DNA from: Bacteroidales bacterium
GTDB taxonomy: Bacteria > Bacteroidota > Bacteroidia > Bacteroidales > UBA12077
Direction of reading: 5' to 3'
NCBI GenBank assembly: GCA_030637515.1
Contig: DAOWGM010000019.1
Span: forward strand, 1 to 45,894
Length of the DNA stretch: 45,894 nucleotides
A model generated the notes under the pieces. That model was not told where the DNA came from, searched no databases, and was given only the letters and a program-made list of their open reading frames with translations. The position numbers were made by a program, and so were the translations under genes. Positions 42,021-45,894 of this stretch are shown piece after piece. The stretch's first letter is position 1; the number at the start of each line of letters is the position of its first letter.

Positions 42021-43869
42021 ATTCATGTTTTTCAATGTGTTTACACATAGTTGCGTATAATTCTTTAATATTTATAGGTTTTGAAATGTAATCGTCACAA
42101 CCTGCTTTAAAACTTTTCTCTTTTTCAGATGACATAGTAAAGGCAGTTTGCACAATAACAGGAATTTCTTTATCAATATGTTTAATTTGAGTAGTAGCTT
42201 CAATTCCATCCATTATTGGCATTCTTATATCCATTAGTACTAAATCAATATCAGGATTAGTTCTGAAGAGCTTAACAGCATCTTTACCATTTTCTGCATG
42301 GATGATATCAACGTTGGTTTTTTCAAGTGCTTTCCTAAGTAACATGAAATTGGCTTCATCATCTTCAGCAATTAAGACAGTTTTTCCAGCCCAATCGTAA
42401 TCAAGTTTTGATTTAACTTCTTCTTTTCCAAATGCAATTCTAAATCCAATTATTAATATATCATCAAGTTGTTTTCGTTCACCTTTCCATTGTTCAAATG
42501 ATTGCTCAATAATATATTTTTGTTGTGCAAGAGATTTTGCATTGTGTTCAACTAACAGCTTTTTAAAATTTGCTGAAAGATATTTCCTGCCATCTGGTCC
42601 GCCAAACTGGTCAATGAAACCATCAGAGAAAATATAAATTAAATCATCTTTTTCAAGCTTAATTACATTATTCTGAAATGATTCCTTTGCACGACGGTGG
42701 ATTCCAATTGGCATTCTGTCAGGTTTTGTTTCCTGTAATTCGTTGTTTCTGATTAAATACAATGGGTTGTTTGCTCCGGCATATTCAAGCGATTTATCTT
42801 CATGATTTAATATGCAAAGTGCAATGTCAAGACCATCGCGACTTTCTCCAGTTGAGCCCGTTTGTCGTAATGAACTAATAATATGAATTCTTAGCTCATT
42901 TAATATTTCATTTGCATGAATATTCGAATTCTTATTAATAATCTCATTTAGGAATGTTATACCCAACATACTCATTAAAGCTCCCGGAACACCATGACCT
43001 GTGCAATCGGCAGCTGCAATAAATATTTTATTATCTACTTGTTTTGTCCAGTAAAAATCACCACTAACAATGTCTCTTGGTTTATAAAATATAAAATGTT
43101 CCGACAGTAAGTGTTGTATAAACCTGTTAGGCGGTAATACCGCAGACTGGATTCTCTTTGCATATAAGATGCTATCTTCAATCTTTTTGTTTTGCTTACG
43201 AACAATATCGTGCTGTATCTTAAGCTTATGTTTTTGCTCGGCAATCTTATCACCTTGTTTCATAATAAAATTCAGATCTTCTTCCATTCGTTCTTTTTGT
43301 CTGGCCATTTCGGATTTTTCCTCAGCCATTGTATCTCTTTCTTTCTGAATTTTTGTTCTCTGGCTTGTTACAACATCGCCTTGTTTAATATAAAAATTAA
43401 CATCCTTTTCTAAAGTAGATATTTTATTCTCGTGTTCCTCTATTTTTTTATTTAGTTTTTCTTCATTTAATCTGAGCTTGGTAATATCGTGCGCTAAGAG
43501 TACATAACCTAATACTTCACCTCTTTCAGATTTTAATTCAGAAATTTTTGCGTATAAAAAGAATGTATCTAAATTTTTCGAAATTGTAAATTCAAATTCC
43601 TGATTAATGGTAGTTTCCTTAAGCTTAATTAAGTGCTTTTCAAAGTTTAATTTAAAATCATTACTAATGAATACTTCCTTAAAATTCTTATTTAATGATT
43701 TCTCAGGATTTATATCAATAATATTATGCCTTTCAGGTAATCTGATATCAATGTATTTTTCTTCTGTATCAAGGATAAAAAGATAATCTGCTAAGGATGA
43801 AATAGTATAGAAAATATTTTCTTTTAACGATTCCAGGTTTGTATTTATCGAATTATTTGATTTACCCAT
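42019..43869 (-). CDS. PAS / coiled coil / SpoIIE phosphatase / receiver hybrid protein
   Basis: A 616-residue soluble signalling protein. Order: PAS-like domain (about 12-130), long coiled coil (130-240) with FYIKQGD (159-165) and FIMKQGD (201-207) repeated 42 residues apart, SpoIIE-type PP2C phosphatase (about 245-478), and a C-terminal receiver (about 495-612). The phosphatase metal ligands are present: SGDFYW (D271), ADCTGHGVPGA (D288), FSDGF (D416), LDDI (D469/D470). The receiver is intact: EDDE (D503/D504), MDIRMP (D547), SKP (K597). It should dephosphorylate a Ser/Thr-phosphorylated partner under control of the PAS and receiver domains. The SiaC-like protein of the same operon is the obvious candidate substrate. 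It starts 8 bases behind the single-domain receiver gene. Confidence 0.93.
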   Translation of the reverse strand: MGKSNNSINTNLESLKENIFYTISSLADYLFILDTEEKYIDIRLPERHNIIDINPEKSLNKNFKEVFISNDFKLNFEKHLIKLKETTINQEFEFTISKNLDTFFLYAKISELKSERGEVLGYVLLAHDITKLRLNEEKLNKKIEEHENKISTLEKDVNFYIKQGDVVTSQRTKIQKERDTMAEEKSEMARQKERMEEDLNFIMKQGDKIAEQKHKLKIQHDIVRKQNKKIEDSILYAKRIQSAVLPPNRFIQHLLSEHFIFYKPRDIVSGDFYWTKQVDNKIFIAAADCTGHGVPGALMSMLGITFLNEIINKNSNIHANEILNELRIHIISSLRQTGSTGESRDGLDIALCILNHEDKSLEYAGANNPLYLIRNNELQETKPDRMPIGIHRRAKESFQNNVIKLEKDDLIYIFSDGFIDQFGGPDGRKYLSANFKKLLVEHNAKSLAQQKYIIEQSFEQWKGERKQLDDILIIGFRIAFGKEEVKSKLDYDWAGKTVLIAEDDEANFMLLRKALEKTNVDIIHAENGKDAVKLFRTNPDIDLVLMDIRMPIMDGIEATTQIKHIDKEIPVIVQTAFTMSSEKEKSFKAGCDDYISKPINIKELYATMCKHIEKHE

Positions 43870-43877
43870 AATTGTAA

Positions 43878-44246
43878 TTAGTTAAGTAAAATACTTTTTA
43901 CCAGTTTTAGAACGTTGTCTACATCAATAGGCTTTTGAATGAGATCTGTTGCACCAGCTTCAAGAGCTGCTTTTCTGATATTGGTATCATTCTTGGCAGT
44001 TATAAAAACTACAGGAATATTTTTCATATCAGGTTTGCTCTTTAATTCTTCTAATACCATAAAGCCGTCTTTGTCAGGCATCATAATATCAAGAAGTATT
44101 AATGATGGCTTTTTGGCTTCGAGGAAATCAAAAGCTTCTTTTCCACTAACTGCTACAGATGATTTTATACCTTCTGTTTCCAGTATACTTTGTAAAAGGA
44201 AAATATTTGTGTTCGAGTCATCTACTATTAAAACAGTTTTTTCCAT
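43878..44246 (-). CDS. Single-domain response regulator (CheY-like)
   Basis: A 122-residue receiver with no output domain: acidic pocket VDDS (D9, D10), phosphoacceptor D53 in LLDIMMPDKDG, Thr83 in FITAK, Lys105 in IQKPID. All functional residues are kept. It lies between the DUF4476 gene (14 bases upstream) and the PAS/SpoIIE/receiver gene (8 bases downstream), so it is most likely a phosphate carrier or allosteric partner in this operon. No histidine kinase is in the window; one must act from elsewhere. Confidence 0.93.
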   Translation of the reverse strand: MEKTVLIVDDSNTNIFLLQSILETEGIKSSVAVSGKEAFDFLEAKKPSLILLDIMMPDKDGFMVLEELKSKPDMKNIPVVFITAKNDTNIRKAALEAGATDLIQKPIDVDNVLKLVKSILLN

Positions 44247-44260
44247 AAAATGTTGGGTAA

Positions 44261-45337
44261 TTAGAGTGTTTTACTATTTATATAATTAAGAAGATTCTTT
44301 TTACTATTCTCAAAATCCAGAGCTTGGCTAACTGTTATATAATAATCAGATTGATTAATAGTAAATTCATATGCATATTTAGCAATTTCCAGTTTAGAAT
44401 TTTCATAACTAAATTGTTCAATTATACCTTTTATTTGAAGGGCAGTAAAACATTTTTTTGACTTAATAAGATGCTTTGCTGTATTTATTTTATTTGTATT
44501 GAACTTCTCGTTTTTTATTGTTGTAATAACATTTCTATATTCCGTATTGCTTACTTTACAAGTATTAACAACTATTGATTCTTGATTTCCGAGGGTTTCC
44601 ATAAACCTGTTTCTTCCTGATGGAGTATTGAAAATTTGTTTCATTTCAATATAATTATCAAGATCAAATACTGATTTTTGAGCTATAGATGCAAATTTTA
44701 GTTTAAAACCTTCTGATTGAAATAAGGACCCAATTTTCATAAGATCCGAAGTTGGCAAACAATTACTCTTGATTAAATTCGCAGCTTTGCTATATTTTTC
44801 CTGATCATTGTTTATGTCATATAGTTGACTGACAATGTAATTAAAGCTATTTTTAGAGATTACCTGTGAACAGTTCTTTGTTCCTTGGTAATTCTTATAT
44901 GAGGGATAATTATAGTTCGGGAATTCGAAAGTATTTGTTCCCGGATTTTCATTACCAGTATTGTTGTCGTTTTCCTCTTTATTGTTTATAAAATCATATA
45001 AACGAAACGCATTTGAGAAATATACGAATGCATCGAAAACTTCATAAAAATTTTGTTTATCAATAGTTCGTTTGTATGCTGTTTTTGTAAATTTTAATCG
45101 TGCAACGTCATTTTCATACAAAAATGCAATATCTTTTACTTGCTTACTTGATAAGCAAAAACTTCTAAATAACTGTTTTGAAATCTGCAATCGAGAATTA
45201 TCATTTTGTTTGCTTTTTATTAGCTGATACTTCTGTTTAAATTGCTGATCAGAAATTTTTTGCTGACAATTAGGGTTTTGTGCATATAACAAACCCGTAA
45301 ATGCTGTTAGAAGTAGTAGAACAACAAATCTTTTCAT
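44261..45337 (-). CDS. Secreted protein with three DUF4476 repeats
   Basis: The 358-residue protein has a signal peptide (MKRFVVLLLLTAFTGLLYAQ) and three copies of the DUF4476 helical unit at about 24-117, 156-248 and 260-355, recognisable from RLQISKQLFRSFCLSSKQVK, KAANLIKSNCLPTSDLM and NTAKHLIKSKKCFTALQIK. Each copy starts with a Cys and has a second one 36-37 residues later (C24/C61, C156/C193, C260/C296), suggesting one disulphide per repeat in the periplasm. A Pro/Asn/Tyr-rich linker lies between copies 1 and 2. DUF4476 is a mainly Bacteroidota domain with no known function. It is embedded in a signalling operon, so it may be a periplasmic sensor or effector for it. Confidence 0.85.
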   Translation of the reverse strand: MKRFVVLLLLTAFTGLLYAQNPNCQQKISDQQFKQKYQLIKSKQNDNSRLQISKQLFRSFCLSSKQVKDIAFLYENDVARLKFTKTAYKRTIDKQNFYEVFDAFVYFSNAFRLYDFINNKEENDNNTGNENPGTNTFEFPNYNYPSYKNYQGTKNCSQVISKNSFNYIVSQLYDINNDQEKYSKAANLIKSNCLPTSDLMKIGSLFQSEGFKLKFASIAQKSVFDLDNYIEMKQIFNTPSGRNRFMETLGNQESIVVNTCKVSNTEYRNVITTIKNEKFNTNKINTAKHLIKSKKCFTALQIKGIIEQFSYENSKLEIAKYAYEFTINQSDYYITVSQALDFENSKKNLLNYINSKTL

Positions 45338-45399
45338 AAACGAAAATTTAAAAGAGTGAAATGGATATTTACTTATTGCAAGTAAAAAGATCGAATTAA

Positions 45400-45768
45400 T
45401 TATAATTCCTCGTATTCAATGTATTTAAAAGGAATTCCAATTATTGATTCAAAATATTGTCCTGATTCTAATACATCAAGATCACCTTCTTCATAAAACC
45501 AATTTACTAAAATATTACTATTGTCAGGATTATTTTCAAGAAGTCGCAGCATTTCAAGTATGAACTTTGAAGAGCTGGTATTAAAGTACTCAAGTTTTAT
45601 GTCAACCCGTATTTCGTTGGATGTAAATTCTTTTGTCCAGTCAAGAAGAGGCTTGAAAAATCTAGCAGCATCCTCAGGAATTGAACGCCCCTCAATTTTT
45701 AGAACACCATTTGTACTTAAAGCAACGGAAGGAGTCTTCTCTGTTTCTTTTAAAACTAAATCTTTCAT
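45400..45768 (-). CDS. siaC: SiaC-like regulatory phosphoprotein (DUF1987)
   Basis: A 122-residue protein of the DUF1987/SiaC family. The pattern TPSVALSTNGVLKIEGRSIP, EDAARFFKPLLDW and KLEYFNTSSSKFILEMLRLL is characteristic; Thr64 in YFNTSSSK corresponds to the threonine phosphorylated in Pseudomonas SiaC. In Pseudomonas aeruginosa SiaC is phosphorylated by SiaB, dephosphorylated by the PP2C phosphatase SiaA, and when unphosphorylated activates the diguanylate cyclase SiaD, setting aggregation. Here it is first of four minus-strand genes ending in a SpoIIE phosphatase; a SiaB-like kinase would be expected upstream, beyond the right edge. No SiaD-like cyclase is present. Confidence 0.87.
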   Translation of the reverse strand: MKDLVLKETEKTPSVALSTNGVLKIEGRSIPEDAARFFKPLLDWTKEFTSNEIRVDIKLEYFNTSSSKFILEMLRLLENNPDNSNILVNWFYEEGDLDVLESGQYFESIIGIPFKYIEYEEL

Positions 45769-45894
45769 ATTTTATTATCCTAACTAAAGTTTAACCCAAT
45801 TTATTAAAATTCTTGCAAAAAAAGTAAAAATCAATACTAATTTACAATTTATTTATAAATATATGCAAAAAGTTTGACTGAATGTTTCAAATAA

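Noticed and set aside
43939-44289. 116-codon plus-strand frame over the single-domain receiver
   Set aside because: Antisense of a receiver with all functional residues; composition is that of a reversed reading.
1-45894. CRISPR array, toxin-antitoxin pair, phage or insertion sequence
   Set aside because: No regularly spaced direct repeats, no transposase or integrase motif and no small toxin-antitoxin gene pair was seen on either strand.

Overview
The window is an AT-rich stretch of ordinary chromosome from a member of the Bacteroidota, most likely the Bacteroidales/Marinilabiliales side. The evidence is a Bacteroides-type tryptophanase, gldF/gldG, two markers of the futalosine menaquinone route (mqnA and a UbiA-family prenyltransferase), families that are mostly Bacteroidota (DUF3078, DUF2807, DUF4476, DUF4340), and promoters of the Bacteroidota type (TTG, about 19 bases, TAnnTTTG). 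I see no rRNA operon, CRISPR array, insertion sequence, phage or integrase. There is one tRNA (Ser, anticodon TGA).

Layout. 1-10.6 kb: a MATE transporter cut by the left edge and tnaA on the minus strand, a DUF3078 outer-membrane protein on plus, then a minus-strand run of lipid A acyltransferase, secreted WD40 propeller, small membrane protein, prenyltransferase, macro-domain protein and pheT. 10.7-16.6 kb: a PQQ-propeller lipoprotein divergent from surE, a small membrane protein and lpxB, then a DUF2807 lipoprotein and a PagL-like lipid A deacylase on minus. 16.6-23.5 kb: plus-strand gldF-gldG-DUF4340, dnaN, a DEDDh exonuclease, an FAA hydrolase and an acetyltransferase. 23.5-27.4 kb: minus-strand HD protein, small HTH protein, acetyltransferase, NfeD and MqnA. 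27.5-38.7 kb: mostly plus-strand purB, MsbA-like ABC exporter, (tRNA-Ser on minus), HU, TrmH, LytTR regulator, class III aminotransferase, a secreted protein of unknown function, a membrane-anchored degenerate receiver, htpG and an outer-membrane barrel. 38.7-45.8 kb: minus-strand CAT-like acetyltransferase and HAD hydrolase, a small membrane protein, a plus-strand class I aminotransferase, then a minus-strand signalling operon: SiaC-like phosphoprotein, DUF4476 triple-repeat protein, single-domain receiver, and a PAS/coiled-coil/SpoIIE phosphatase/receiver hybrid.

Themes. Three genes act on lipid A (LpxL/HtrB-like acyltransferase, LpxB, PagL-like deacylase) and several others build or decorate the envelope. 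Housekeeping genes (pheT, dnaN, purB, htpG, HU) are interspersed. The most interesting parts are the SiaC/SpoIIE operon at the right end, the tail-anchored pseudo-receiver at 35.2 kb, the structured tnaA leader, and a small interspersed intergenic repeat with two copies. Six promoters have both boxes readable, four of them with exactly 19 bases between the boxes, so the sigma factor's preference can be seen directly from the sequence.
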